From NCBI GenBank assembly GCA_934597585.1, contig CAKTSA010000016.1, positions 1 to 32,783 of the forward strand: 32,783 bases of DNA. Reading direction: 5' to 3'. The translations under genes and the position numbers were made by a program. The notes under the pieces were generated by a model. That model was given only the letters and a program-made list of their open reading frames with translations. It ran no database searches and was not told the DNA's origin. The stretch is from an uncultured Oscillospiraceae bacterium (GTDB lineage: Bacteria > Bacillota > Clostridia > Oscillospirales > Oscillospiraceae). Shown here one piece after another: positions 7,617-17,765 of the stretch. How positions within the stretch are numbered: the stretch's first letter is position 1; the number at the start of each line of letters is the position of its first letter.

Positions 7617-8366
7617 TCAGCGGCCTTTGCCGTCAAAATAGAAGGCCACCAGCTCTTCAAACGCCAGGATCACATGGCCGAAAAAGGCGTTGGGCAGACT
7701 TCCCGCCAGCGTCTGCTTGGAGCCGTCCACCACGAACACGATGTCAGACATTTGGGTCAGCGTGGAGTCGCTCCGCTTGGTGAAGGTGACGATCTTATGG
7801 CCGTTCTGGCGGGCGTGGCGCACGTCGTTCAGCACCGGGGCGGTCTCGCCGCTCTGGCTGACGGCGAACATCACCGGCGGCGCGTCCTGATCGTCCGGCA
7901 GGTGGTGGGCGTCACGGAACAGCATGTAGTCGTAGAAGTGTACATTATTGAATACCATAAAGCCGCAGATGGACAGCCGCTGGGCGATGTAGGCGCCCAC
8001 AATATTGGAGAACCCCTCGCCGGTGGTGAACAGCTTGGCTGTGCGGGAGCCGTCCAGAAGGTCACAGAAGCGGGTGATGAGGGCGTCAGAGTAGTTGTCG
8101 ATCAGACTTTTCAGGCTTTCCGTGCTGCGGCCCTGGCCGTGAGAGTCAAACTGACGGCTGAGATAGTAGTACAGCTCGCTGTACCCATCAAAGCCCAGCC
8201 GCTTGCACATTTTCACGATGGTGGTAGTGGAGAGAAAGTTCTCGCTGGCGATCTGCTGGATACCAACGCGTTTTTCGCCCCGCTCAATGTGCGTGGTGAT
8301 GCTGGTGATCACCTTTTTCTCATCCTCGGAAAGTAAATTTGTCAACAGAAAATAGCCGTCGCCCAC
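7617..8366 (-). CDS. MurR/RpiR family transcriptional regulator (HTH + SIS domains)
   Basis: A 249-residue regulator. The N-terminal RpiR helix-turn-helix is seen around VGIQQIASENFLSTTTIVKM, followed by a sugar-isomerase (SIS) domain with the phosphosugar-binding block SQSGETAPV. Members sense phosphorylated sugars or similar metabolites. The open frame extends 40 codons further upstream, but a near-perfect promoter lies inside that extension and an AAGGAGG site precedes the GTG at 8364-8366, so GTG is the probable start. It lies upstream of phnD on the same strand with about 150 bp between, so it is a candidate regulator of the importer; that link is inference. Confidence 0.87.
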   Translation of the reverse strand: MGDGYFLLTNLLSEDEKKVITSITTHIERGEKRVGIQQIASENFLSTTTIVKMCKRLGFDGYSELYYYLSRQFDSHGQGRSTESLKSLIDNYSDALITRFCDLLDGSRTAKLFTTGEGFSNIVGAYIAQRLSICGFMVFNNVHFYDYMLFRDAHHLPDDQDAPPVMFAVSQSGETAPVLNDVRHARQNGHKIVTFTKRSDSTLTQMSDIVFVVDGSKQTLAGSLPNAFFGHVILAFEELVAFYFDGKGR

Positions 8367-8400
8367 AGCGTATCCCTCCTTGTCACAGTCGCTTTTCAGT

Positions 8401-8429
8401 ATTATAGCAAACCACAGGGCGTCTTGCAA
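8401..8429 (-). promoter_or_regulatory. Promoter of the RpiR-family regulator gene
   Basis: -35 TTGCAA (8424-8429), 17-bp spacer and -10 TATAAT (8401-8406), the latter extended by TGC on the minus strand. It precedes the AAGGAGG and GTG start by about 25 bases and argues against the longer ATG-initiated frame. Confidence 0.82.
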
Positions 8430-8503
8430 TACGGCGCAGACCATAATAAACAACAAGGGGGTGCAGCGTTTTTTGTTTCGGTACAACCCCTTCCTATATA
8501 ATA

Positions 8504-8538
8504 TACAAAAAGAAACGCCCTCTGAGGAGAGCGTTTCT
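8504..8538 (-). terminator. Intrinsic terminator of the Fic gene
   Basis: AGAAACGC (8511-8518) pairs with GCGTTTCT (8531-8538), with an inner CCTC/GGAG extension. On the minus strand it is followed by TTTTTGT. It lies about 20 bases after the Fic stop codon. Confidence 0.78.
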
Positions 8539-8560
8539 GAATCGCCTTACATCAACCGCA

Positions 8561-9349
8561 TCACAGCAGAAAGGAATTCAGCTTTTTATGCGGCGGCGTG
8601 GACTTCTTTCCGTCCGTGCTGCGCGACCATGTCTTTACCGTCTGCGCCTCAAGGAACTGCACCAGCGGGATCAAGTCCTCCTGCTCATCATAGGCTTGCA
8701 GCGCTTCATAATAGGCGCGGCGATCCTCCTCATAGACGATGGTGGGTGGATAGTCGTTAATCATCAGCCAGTAGTTCAGCAGCGTCCGCCCCACGCGCCC
8801 GCTTCCATCCGCAAAGGGATGGATGTTTTCAAAGCGGGCGTGGAGGTACGCCCCCGCCTTCAGAGGGGCTTTCACGCCGATGGCGTTGACTTCCTCAATC
8901 AGCTCCGCAAGGTCGCTCTCCACCTCATCGGGCTGTGAACCGACCTCATTCTTGCCGGTCACATAGTCGTGCTTCTTGAATTCGCCGGGGCGTTCGCCGT
9001 TCACAATGTAGCGGCGTTCATCATAGGTTCCCTCCGTCAACGCACGGTGTATAGCGCAGATCAACCCGACGGACAACGGCTCTTTTGCAACGATCTTGTC
9101 TTGTAAAAGGTCGTAGCACACCTTCTGATTCTGCTGCTCAAACAGGGTCCTGGTGCTGCCGGTATAGCCCACGACCTTACCGTTTTCAAAAATCTCGCGG
9201 GTGTCGTGGTAATTGATCTCGGCGTTCTCAATTTTGCCGGAGTTATAGGCAAACAGAATGCGGAAATTGTCCAGCCGCAGAGAAAGGTCGTCAACCGACC
9301 GGATATTCCAGTCCTGCCACATTTTCACAACAGTGTCATATCGACTCAT
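8561..9349 (-). CDS. Fic domain protein (probable AMPylase with N-terminal inhibitory motif)
   Basis: A 262-residue Fic/DOC protein. Fic enzymes usually transfer AMP from ATP to a hydroxyl of a target protein. The core motif reads HPFADGSGRVGR at residues 177-188: the catalytic His, the acidic metal ligand and both arginines are present, but the usual Asn of GNGR is Ser. An inhibitory motif of the form (S/T)xxxE(G/N) is visible as SGKIEN (37-42), which in class II Fic proteins blocks ATP positioning from within the same chain. A GGAGG site precedes the ATG. No antitoxin-like gene is adjacent, in keeping with self-inhibition. It has its own terminator and shares no operon with neighbours, so it may be an accessory gene. 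The target is unknown. Confidence 0.88.
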   Translation of the reverse strand: MSRYDTVVKMWQDWNIRSVDDLSLRLDNFRILFAYNSGKIENAEINYHDTREIFENGKVVGYTGSTRTLFEQQNQKVCYDLLQDKIVAKEPLSVGLICAIHRALTEGTYDERRYIVNGERPGEFKKHDYVTGKNEVGSQPDEVESDLAELIEEVNAIGVKAPLKAGAYLHARFENIHPFADGSGRVGRTLLNYWLMINDYPPTIVYEEDRRAYYEALQAYDEQEDLIPLVQFLEAQTVKTWSRSTDGKKSTPPHKKLNSFLL

Positions 9350-9443
9350 GGCATGCCTCCGTCACAAGAATAAACCAAGTATATCATACTTTTTGCCCAA
9401 GCGGAAAAAAATTTAAAACTTTTTTGTGGAGGCATACAGCAGA

Positions 9444-9474
9444 AAAGCTCCCGGCTATCAAAACCGGGAGCTTT
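9444..9474 (-). terminator. Intrinsic terminator of ppdK
   Basis: An 11-bp stem, AAAGCTCCCGG (9444-9454) with CCGGGAGCTTT (9464-9474), with 9-base loop. On the minus strand it is followed by a T-rich tail (TTTTCTG), about 40 bases after the ppdK stop. Confidence 0.78.
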
Positions 9475-9512
9475 CTTGTTATGCGATTCGTGCCCTTACG
9501 GAAGCGGGTCTC

Positions 9513-12146
<2,634 letters not shown>

Positions 12147-12251
12147 TTACATATCCTCCATATCACAAAAAAATATCTTCATTTTCCGGAATTTTTGGTT
12201 ATTTTTAGGGTTTTTCTTCCTTTTTTGTTAAGACACCCTGTCAACCGCTTT

Positions 12252-12280
12252 ATTATAACCAGCTTTCCCCATAAAAGCAA
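12252..12280 (-). promoter_or_regulatory. Promoter of ppdK
   Basis: -35 TTGCTT (12275-12280), 17-bp spacer, -10 TATAAT (12252-12257) on the minus strand, giving a leader of about 100 bases rich in A/T before the ppdK start. No riboswitch-like fold is evident in the leader. Confidence 0.75.
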
Positions 12281-12362
12281 GCATATTTTCCATTTATTTC
12301 CCCGTTTTTCTTAGAAATATTCAAATCCGCATAAACTTTTTTTGTGAAACAGCCGTCAGGGG

Positions 12363-12392
12363 TTGCGGCACCACTGATTTTTATGGTATACT
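12363..12392 (+). promoter_or_regulatory. Promoter of holB-ricT-HAD operon
   Basis: -35 TTGCGG (12363-12368), 18-bp spacer and -10 TATACT (12387-12392), followed about 50 bases later by GGAGGG and the holB ATG. Diverges from the ppdK promoter across an AT-rich intergenic region. Confidence 0.65.
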
Positions 12393-12444
12393 ATTATGAA
12401 TTTGTGATCAGACCGGCAGTACGTGGCCGGTTCCGGAGGGCGTC

Positions 12445-13296
12445 ATGACACAGGCGGCAGCGTACAATTCCACATGGGCCGCCGCTGTCCGCGCCGCGGC
12501 GGACCGGGGCCGGCTGAGCCACGCCGTGATCCTGACAGGACCGGGGGACAAGCTGGCGGCGGCCCGCTATATCGCCGCCGCCCACCTGTGCCGCGGCGAG
12601 GGGGTGCGCCCCTGCCTGCACTGCAACGCCTGCCGCAAGGTGCTGGAGGGCATCCACCCCGACGTGACGGAGGTCCAGGACGGCGACCGCAAGGAGCTGA
12701 GCGTAGAGACCGTCCGGGCGCTGCGGCAGGACGTCTATATTCGCCCCAACGAGGGGGAGCGGAAGGTCTACCTCTTTCTGGACTGCGCCCAGCTGAACGA
12801 GCGGGACCAGAACGTGCTGCTGAAGATCGTGGAGGAGGGCCCGCCCTACGCTGCCTTTGTGTTCTGCGCCGACGCGCTCCACAGTCTGCTGCCCACCATC
12901 CGCTCCCGCTGTGTGGCCCTGCGGCTAGATGCCGCTGCGCCGGAGACCGACGAGGAGGAGAACGCCGCCGTCCTGTGCCGCGTCCTGGCCCAGCGGGATC
13001 CCCTGGCCCTGGCCGCATGCCTGACGGGCATGGAAAACCGCCGCATGAAGCGCGAGCGGCTGCTGGACATGGTGGAGGGCGCATGGCAGATCGCGGCGGA
13101 CGCCCTGGTGGCCAAGTGCGGTGCGGCCGCCTGCGGCGGCACGGCCCAGATCCTCTGCCGTGCCTTTGACCGGCAGCAGCTGCAGGCCCTGACGGATCTG
13201 CTGCGCCGCTATGCCGGAGAATGTCAATACAACGTGGGCGTGGGCCATGTGCTGGGCGCCCTGAACGCGGAGCTGACCGACACGGTGCTCCGCTGA
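12445..13296 (+). CDS. holB: DNA polymerase III delta' subunit (clamp loader)
   Basis: A 283-residue AAA+ family subunit of the clamp loader that opens the sliding clamp for the replicative polymerase. The Zn-binding cysteines Cys49, Cys57, Cys60 and Cys63 are visible. The P-loop position reads GPGDKLAAA and lacks the GK(S/T) needed for ATP binding, as expected for delta' rather than tau/gamma. Sensor-type TIRSRC (near residue 152) is present. The protein is a little shorter than Bacillus HolB. The ATG has a GGAGGG site. It is followed 25 bases later by ricT, matching the holB-yaaT order of Bacillus and many Clostridia. Confidence 0.88.
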   Translation: MTQAAAYNSTWAAAVRAAADRGRLSHAVILTGPGDKLAAARYIAAAHLCRGEGVRPCLHCNACRKVLEGIHPDVTEVQDGDRKELSVETVRALRQDVYIRPNEGERKVYLFLDCAQLNERDQNVLLKIVEEGPPYAAFVFCADALHSLLPTIRSRCVALRLDAAAPETDEEENAAVLCRVLAQRDPLALAACLTGMENRRMKRERLLDMVEGAWQIAADALVAKCGAAACGGTAQILCRAFDRQQLQALTDLLRRYAGECQYNVGVGHVLGALNAELTDTVLR

Positions 13297-13321
13297 TCCC
13301 AGAAAGGAAGATAGATCAGAT

Positions 13322-14698
13322 ATGACGACTGTGATCTCTGTCCGCTTTCGCAGCGGCAGCAAAACCTACTATTTTGACCCCCGCGACCTGACGGTCCAGA
13401 CCGGGGACGACGTGGTGGTGGAGACCGCCCAGGGCCCGGAGTTCGCCCAGTGTGTGGCGGGCAACCACGACGTGGCCGACGAGGCGGTGGTGAAGCCCCT
13501 GCGCCCCGTGCTGCGGGTGGCCACCGATAACGACCGCCACACCGCCGCCTACAATCGCAGCCGGGAGAAGGACGCCTTTGACGTGTGCCAGAAGAAGATC
13601 GCCCAGCACGGCCTGGACATGAAGCTGGTGCGGGTGGAGTGCAGCTTTGACGGCAGCAAGATCCTGTTCTTCTTCACCGCCGACGGCCGCGTGGACTTCC
13701 GCGAGCTGGTGAAGGACCTGGCCGGCGTATTCCGCTCCCGCATCGAGCTGCGGCAGATCGGCGTGCGGGACGAGGCCAAGATGCTGGGCGGCCTGGGCAT
13801 CTGCGGACGGCCCTTCTGCTGCGCGTCCTATATGGACGAGTTTGTGCCCGTATCCATCAAAATGGCCAAGACCCAGAGCCTGAGCCTGAACCCCACCAAG
13901 ATCTCCGGCACCTGCGGCCGCCTCATGTGCTGCCTGAAGTACGAGCAGGACGCCTATGAGGACGCCATCAAGCGCATGCCCAAGAACGACTCCTTCGTGG
14001 TGACGCCGGACGGCCCCGGCAACGTCAGCGATATCAACGTGCTGAAGGAGACCGTCAACGTCCGTCTGGACGAGCGGCCCGACAGCCCCCGCTGCTACCA
14101 CAACTGTGAGGTCTGCGTCCTGCGCAACGGCAAGGGCAGCCGGGACGGCATCACCGTGCCCAAGGAGCGCCCGGAGCGCTATGTGGAGCCGGTAGCCGCC
14201 GAGGAGATGATGATCCCCAATCTGTTTGCCGATTACGGCGTGTCCACGCCTCCCGCCGCGCCGGAGCAGGAGGGCGAGGCCCGTTCTGCCCGCCGCCGCA
14301 GCCGCGGCGGCCGCCGCCGCGGAAAGGGCGGCAGCGCCAATGGCGAGGCGGCCCCCCAGCCCCAGCAGGCCGAACCCAAAAAGGACAAGCCCGCCAGTAA
14401 ACCCGCCAGACCCGCGCCGGAGCAGTCCCCCGCCAAGGAGGGCGATACCCCCCGCCACGAGGGCGAGGGCCAGCGCCGCCGCAGAAACCGCGGCGGCCGC
14501 GGCCGCAGCGGCGATAAACCCGCCGTCAAGCAGCCCGATGCCGCACCCAACAAGAGCGCCGCTCCCGCGCCGGAGCGCCCGTCCCGTGCCGAGGGTACGG
14601 GCGAGGGCGGCCAGCGCCGTCCCCGCCGCCGCAGCCGCGGCGGCCGCGGCCGTGGCGGCAAGCCCGGCGGCGAAGGCACTTCCGGCAGCGAGGCATAA
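13322..14698 (+). CDS. ricT: RicT/YaaT (PSP1-domain) regulatory protein with RG-rich tail
   Basis: A 458-residue protein. Residues 1 to about 290 are the PSP1/RicT core. In Bacillus RicT forms a complex with RicA and RicF that carries Fe-S clusters, helps RNase Y mature transcripts, and affects sporulation and competence. The Cys-rich block is clear near residues 155-205: GGLGICGRPFCC, then GTCGRLMCCLKYEQD. Beyond about residue 312 lies a tail of roughly 145 residues rich in Arg, Gly, Ser, Pro and Ala with three RRRSRGG-like patches (SRRRSRGG-type, RRRRNRGGRGR, RRRSRGGRGRGG); Bacillus RicT is about 275 residues, so this tail is an addition. Ribosome site AGAAAGGAAG. Only 5 bases separate it from the next gene. 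Confidence 0.88.
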   Translation: MTTVISVRFRSGSKTYYFDPRDLTVQTGDDVVVETAQGPEFAQCVAGNHDVADEAVVKPLRPVLRVATDNDRHTAAYNRSREKDAFDVCQKKIAQHGLDMKLVRVECSFDGSKILFFFTADGRVDFRELVKDLAGVFRSRIELRQIGVRDEAKMLGGLGICGRPFCCASYMDEFVPVSIKMAKTQSLSLNPTKISGTCGRLMCCLKYEQDAYEDAIKRMPKNDSFVVTPDGPGNVSDINVLKETVNVRLDERPDSPRCYHNCEVCVLRNGKGSRDGITVPKERPERYVEPVAAEEMMIPNLFADYGVSTPPAAPEQEGEARSARRRSRGGRRRGKGGSANGEAAPQPQQAEPKKDKPASKPARPAPEQSPAKEGDTPRHEGEGQRRRRNRGGRGRSGDKPAVKQPDAAPNKSAAPAPERPSRAEGTGEGGQRRPRRRSRGGRGRGGKPGGEGTSGSEA

Positions 14699-14703
14699 GC
14701 GCT

Positions 14704-15549
14704 ATGGGAAAGTTTACAGGCGTACTGATCGCCAGCGATTTTGACAATACCCTGATCTATACAGAGGCTGCCCTGAAGGGCCTGGAGCCCATGCCGGACC
14801 TGCTGCCGGAGAACCGGGCGGCCATCGAGTACTTCATGGCCGAGGGCGGCGTGTTCTCCGTGGCCACAGGCCGGGCGCTGCCCTCCTTCCAGGGCGTGCG
14901 GCGGGACCTGCCCATGAACGGCCCCACCATTCTCTTCAACGGTGCGGCCATCTACGATTTCCCCACCGGGAGGTACCTGCACACGGCCTTTCTGCCGGAC
15001 ACGGTGCGTCCCCATATCACCCAGGTGCTGGACGCCTGGCCGGAGGCGGCGGTGGAGCTGTACCACGATGACAACGCCATCTTCGCCATCCATGCCAACG
15101 AACTGACCCAGGCCCACCTGCACCTGACCCACGAGGCCACCACCATGCTGGACACCATCGACCAGGCGCCCTCCCCCATCAGCAAGGCCCTGTTCGAGAT
15201 CCGCCCGGAGCACCTGGACGACCTGCACCGCTACATCTGCGCCCAGCCCTGGGCCGGGGAGTACGAGGTGGTCCCCAGCAGCATCTACCTGCTGGAGCTG
15301 ACCGCCAAGGGCGCCAGCAAGGGCGACATGGTCCGCCGCCTGGCGGACCTGCTGCACATCTCCATGGCGCACGTCTACTGCGTGGGCGACCACGCCAACG
15401 ACATCGGCATGCTGCAGGCCTCCGCCATCCCCTTCGCCCCGGAAAACGCCATTGAATCGGTGCGCCAGGTGCCCGGCATCCACATCCTGCCGGACGCCCG
15501 ACAGGGGGCCATCGCCGCCATGATCCGCCAGCTGGATCAGCGGTATTGA
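14704..15549 (+). CDS. Cof-type HAD-superfamily phosphatase
   Basis: A 281-residue HAD hydrolase with a C2-type cap, as in the Cof/YidA group that dephosphorylates sugar phosphates and cofactor precursors. Motif I is SDFDNTLI with nucleophile Asp12 and acid/base Asp14; motif II Thr is in SVATGRALPSF; motif III Lys is likely in AKGASKGDMV; motif IV is VGDHANDIGML. Promiscuous substrate use is usual for the family, so no specific substrate is proposed. Third gene of the holB-ricT operon. No clear terminator follows; the next gene has its own promoter. Confidence 0.88.
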   Translation: MGKFTGVLIASDFDNTLIYTEAALKGLEPMPDLLPENRAAIEYFMAEGGVFSVATGRALPSFQGVRRDLPMNGPTILFNGAAIYDFPTGRYLHTAFLPDTVRPHITQVLDAWPEAAVELYHDDNAIFAIHANELTQAHLHLTHEATTMLDTIDQAPSPISKALFEIRPEHLDDLHRYICAQPWAGEYEVVPSSIYLLELTAKGASKGDMVRRLADLLHISMAHVYCVGDHANDIGMLQASAIPFAPENAIESVRQVPGIHILPDARQGAIAAMIRQLDQRY

Positions 15550-15595
15550 GCGGAAAATGGCGATTTCTGGAAAGCCTCGTTCACACAATGTTCAC

Positions 15596-15624
15596 TTGAC
15601 GCTGCGGCGGGAACAGAGTATGAT
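15596..15624 (+). promoter_or_regulatory. Promoter of the M23 endopeptidase gene
   Basis: -35 TTGACG (15596-15601), 17-bp spacer, -10 TATGAT (15619-15624), followed by a leader of about 35 bases containing AGGTGAG before the ATG at 15665. Confidence 0.8.
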
Positions 15625-15664
15625 AACTTTTGGATGAATTTTAGAACTTTCAGGTGAGTATCCC

Positions 15665-17401
15665 ATGAAACAGACCCCAACACCCCCCACACCCCAGAAG
15701 GACACGGACCCCAAGCACATGTCCCTGTCGTCTCTGTGGAACCTGTGGGTCGATAATTTGAAGGAGTGGCACTTCTACCTGGTGGAGGAGAACGGCCACC
15801 GTCAGCGGGCGGACATCTCCGGCTGGATCGACAAGCTGCGTCAGCGGATCCGGTCCTTCATGACCTCGCTGCGCCGCGATGTGCGCCACCAGAAGAATGC
15901 CAGCCGCCACCGGAAATTTCCCGAGTCGGATTACGGCATTGCCCAGTTCTGCCTCTATATGGCCGGCAGCATCCCCAAGGTCACCGCGGATATCCACGAG
16001 CGGGTGACCCAGCGCCGCCGCAAGCATATCGACGCGGCCCACGCCTTCCAGAGCCAGGTGGACAAGGTCAAGAACCACCCCGTCGCCTTTTTCAGCGGCG
16101 CGCTGGTGGTGGTGGCCCTGTGTGCCCTGCTGTCCCTGTATACCATCGGCACCACCGCCGAATATGACGGCAACGACCTGGGCACCGTCTCCGGTATCCG
16201 CACCGTCAACGCCGTGGTGGACGATATCGAGACCGTCACCCGCGAGACGCTGGGCGACGCGGACTACACCGTGGACACCAGCAAGCTGGAGACCCAGGTG
16301 GGCGTCGTCCGCCGCCAGACGGTGGAGAGCCGCGAGGAATTTACCGACAACCTCTCCGACCAGCTGGGCATGGTACAGTACGCCTACGTGCTGTACATCG
16401 ATGGCGAGCCTGTGGCCGCCACCACCTTCCCCGACGCCCTGGAAGAGCTGCTGGATCAGCTGAAAAAGGGCTATATCACCGCCAACACGGTGGACTCCTA
16501 CTTCGTGGAGAACGTGGAGATCAGGCAGGAGTACGTGGACGCCTCCCTGGTGATGAACCTGGGCAACATTGCCGAGATCCTCAACGCCACCAAGGCGGGC
16601 GAGGTCACCTATACCGTGGAGGCCGGCGACAGCTACTACTACATTGCCGAGCTCTATGACATGTCGGTGGACGACCTGCTGGCCATGAACCCCGGCTACG
16701 ATCCCAAGCTGCTGCGTGTGGGCGACGTGCTGACCATCTCCAACGCCGTCCCCTACCTGACCATCGTCAACGTGGAGCGGCAGAACTACGTCCAGGACGT
16801 GCCCTATCAGGTGGAGTATCAGGACGATACCTCCATGTACCAGGGCGACTATAAGGTCATCTCCGCCGGTACCTTCGGCAAGGCGGACGTGACCGCCAAC
16901 GTCACCTACATCAACGGCGAGGAGACGGCCCGCCAGGTGGTGGCCTCCGTCACCCTCAGCGAACCGGTCACAGAGACCCAGGCCCGGGGCACCATCCCCC
17001 GTCCCACCTGGTTCCCCACCGGAAGCTTCCGCTGGCCCTGCAGCGGCACCATCACCTCCTACTTCGGCCGCCGCAACACCGGTATCCGCGGCGCCAGCAC
17101 CTATCATCAGGGCCTGGATATTGCCAACGGTTATGGAACGGCTATCTATGCCGCCGACGGCGGCACCGTTACCTATTCCGGTTGGCGGGGCGGCTATGGC
17201 TATCTGGTCATTATCGACCATGGCAATGGCTATCAGACCTATTACGGTCATAATAGCTCACTGGTCGTCTCGGCGGGCGAGCATGTCTATAAGGGGCAAC
17301 AGATCGCCCGCATGGGCTCCACCGGTGTGTCCAGCGGCAATCACTGCCATTTCGGTATTTTGATCAACGGTACGTTCGTCAACCCCCTGAACTACCTGTA
17401 A
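15665..17401 (+). CDS. Membrane-anchored LysM/G5/M23 peptidoglycan endopeptidase
   Basis: A 578-residue protein predicted to cut peptide cross-bridges in the cell wall. It opens with about 138 mostly basic cytoplasmic residues, then one membrane helix (VAFFSGALVVVALCALL, about 140-160). The outside part has a middle region of unknown fold, a LysM domain (about 315-360, YTVEAGDSYYYIAELYDMS), a G5-like domain (about 370-440), and a C-terminal M23/LytM domain. The zinc ligands are intact: HQGLD near residue 481 and HCHF near 559-561, with the additional YYGHNS histidine, so it should be an active metallopeptidase. The large cytoplasmic head is unusual for this class and may connect to the division or sporulation machinery (inference). 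It is co-oriented with a small gene 30 bases downstream. Confidence 0.88.
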   Translation: MKQTPTPPTPQKDTDPKHMSLSSLWNLWVDNLKEWHFYLVEENGHRQRADISGWIDKLRQRIRSFMTSLRRDVRHQKNASRHRKFPESDYGIAQFCLYMAGSIPKVTADIHERVTQRRRKHIDAAHAFQSQVDKVKNHPVAFFSGALVVVALCALLSLYTIGTTAEYDGNDLGTVSGIRTVNAVVDDIETVTRETLGDADYTVDTSKLETQVGVVRRQTVESREEFTDNLSDQLGMVQYAYVLYIDGEPVAATTFPDALEELLDQLKKGYITANTVDSYFVENVEIRQEYVDASLVMNLGNIAEILNATKAGEVTYTVEAGDSYYYIAELYDMSVDDLLAMNPGYDPKLLRVGDVLTISNAVPYLTIVNVERQNYVQDVPYQVEYQDDTSMYQGDYKVISAGTFGKADVTANVTYINGEETARQVVASVTLSEPVTETQARGTIPRPTWFPTGSFRWPCSGTITSYFGRRNTGIRGASTYHQGLDIANGYGTAIYAADGGTVTYSGWRGGYGYLVIIDHGNGYQTYYGHNSSLVVSAGEHVYKGQQIARMGSTGVSSGNHCHFGILINGTFVNPLNYL

Positions 17402-17431
17402 ACAGTATTTTTTGGGAAAGAGGAAAGTTTT

Positions 17432-17617
17432 ATGAAACGTTTTGCTTCCATCCTGTTGAGCGCCGCCCTGTGCGCCATGACCGCGGTCTCCGCCTGGGGC
17501 ATCACTCCCGCCGTCACCGGTGACGACAGCAACATCCCCCTGATGATCGTCCTGGCCGCCGTGGCCGTCATCGCCATCGTGGTGGTGCTGGTCATGATGA
17601 ACAAGAAAAAGAAGTAA
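17432..17617 (+). CDS. Tiny exported protein resembling a bare cell-wall sorting signal
   Basis: A 61-residue protein with a ribosome site (GAGGAAAG). Residues 1 to about 22 form a signal peptide (KRF charged start, hydrophobic core, AVSA-WG cleavage region). After a short PAVTGDDSN stretch comes a single hydrophobic helix (about 34-57) and the tail KKKK. The layout TG-DDSN-hydrophobic-KKKK is that of LPxTG-type sorting signals, but the motif is PAVTG and almost no mature domain is left between the two ends. It lies between the M23 gene and a strong terminator and is probably co-transcribed with it. It could be a small membrane partner of the endopeptidase or a decayed sortase substrate; I do not recognise a defined family. 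Confidence 0.72.
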   Translation: MKRFASILLSAALCAMTAVSAWGITPAVTGDDSNIPLMIVLAAVAVIAIVVVLVMMNKKKK

Positions 17618-17623
17618 ATACGC

Positions 17624-17661
17624 AAAAAGAGGGCCCGGTCATATGACCGGGCCCTCTTTTT
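17624..17661. terminator. Perfectly palindromic bidirectional terminator
   Basis: Bases 17624-17642 are the exact complement of 17643-17661: AAAAAGAGGGCCCGGTCAT and its mirror. GC-rich core flanked by A5 and T5 makes it an efficient intrinsic terminator in both directions, serving the M23/small-protein unit and blocking read-through from the opposite strand. Confidence 0.9.
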
Positions 17662-17677
17662 AAGCCTCGCAGAGATT

Positions 17678-17728
17678 GCGGCGGCCTGATGTCAGGCCGC
17701 CGCGTTTCATCATGCCGCACAGCGGCAT
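17678..17728. repeat. Two further perfect hairpins in the convergent junction
   Basis: A 12-bp stem GCGGCGGCCTGA/TCAGGCCGCCGC (17678-17689/17692-17703) followed by a 7-bp stem ATGCCGC/GCGGCAT (17712-17718/17722-17728). Neither has a strong T-run; they lie between the terminator at 17624 and the one at 17766. Confidence 0.6.
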
Positions 17729-17765
17729 ACCACAGTTTTTCTCTGTTCTCTCTTCACTATTCACT

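Noticed and set aside
12147..12444. Riboswitch or leader RNA between ppdK and holB
   Set aside because: The AT-rich spacer is explained by two divergent promoters; I found no conserved aptamer-like pairing or attenuator hairpin.
14233..15588. Minus-strand open frame of 451 codons opposite ricT tail and the HAD gene
   Set aside because: Antisense shadow; its Arg/Pro/Ser-rich end merely mirrors the Arg/Gly codons of the RicT tail.
15650..17251. Minus-strand open frame of 533 codons opposite the M23 gene
   Set aside because: Repetitive Gly/Val/His composition, no promoter or ribosome site, and the plus strand carries a complete multi-domain protein.
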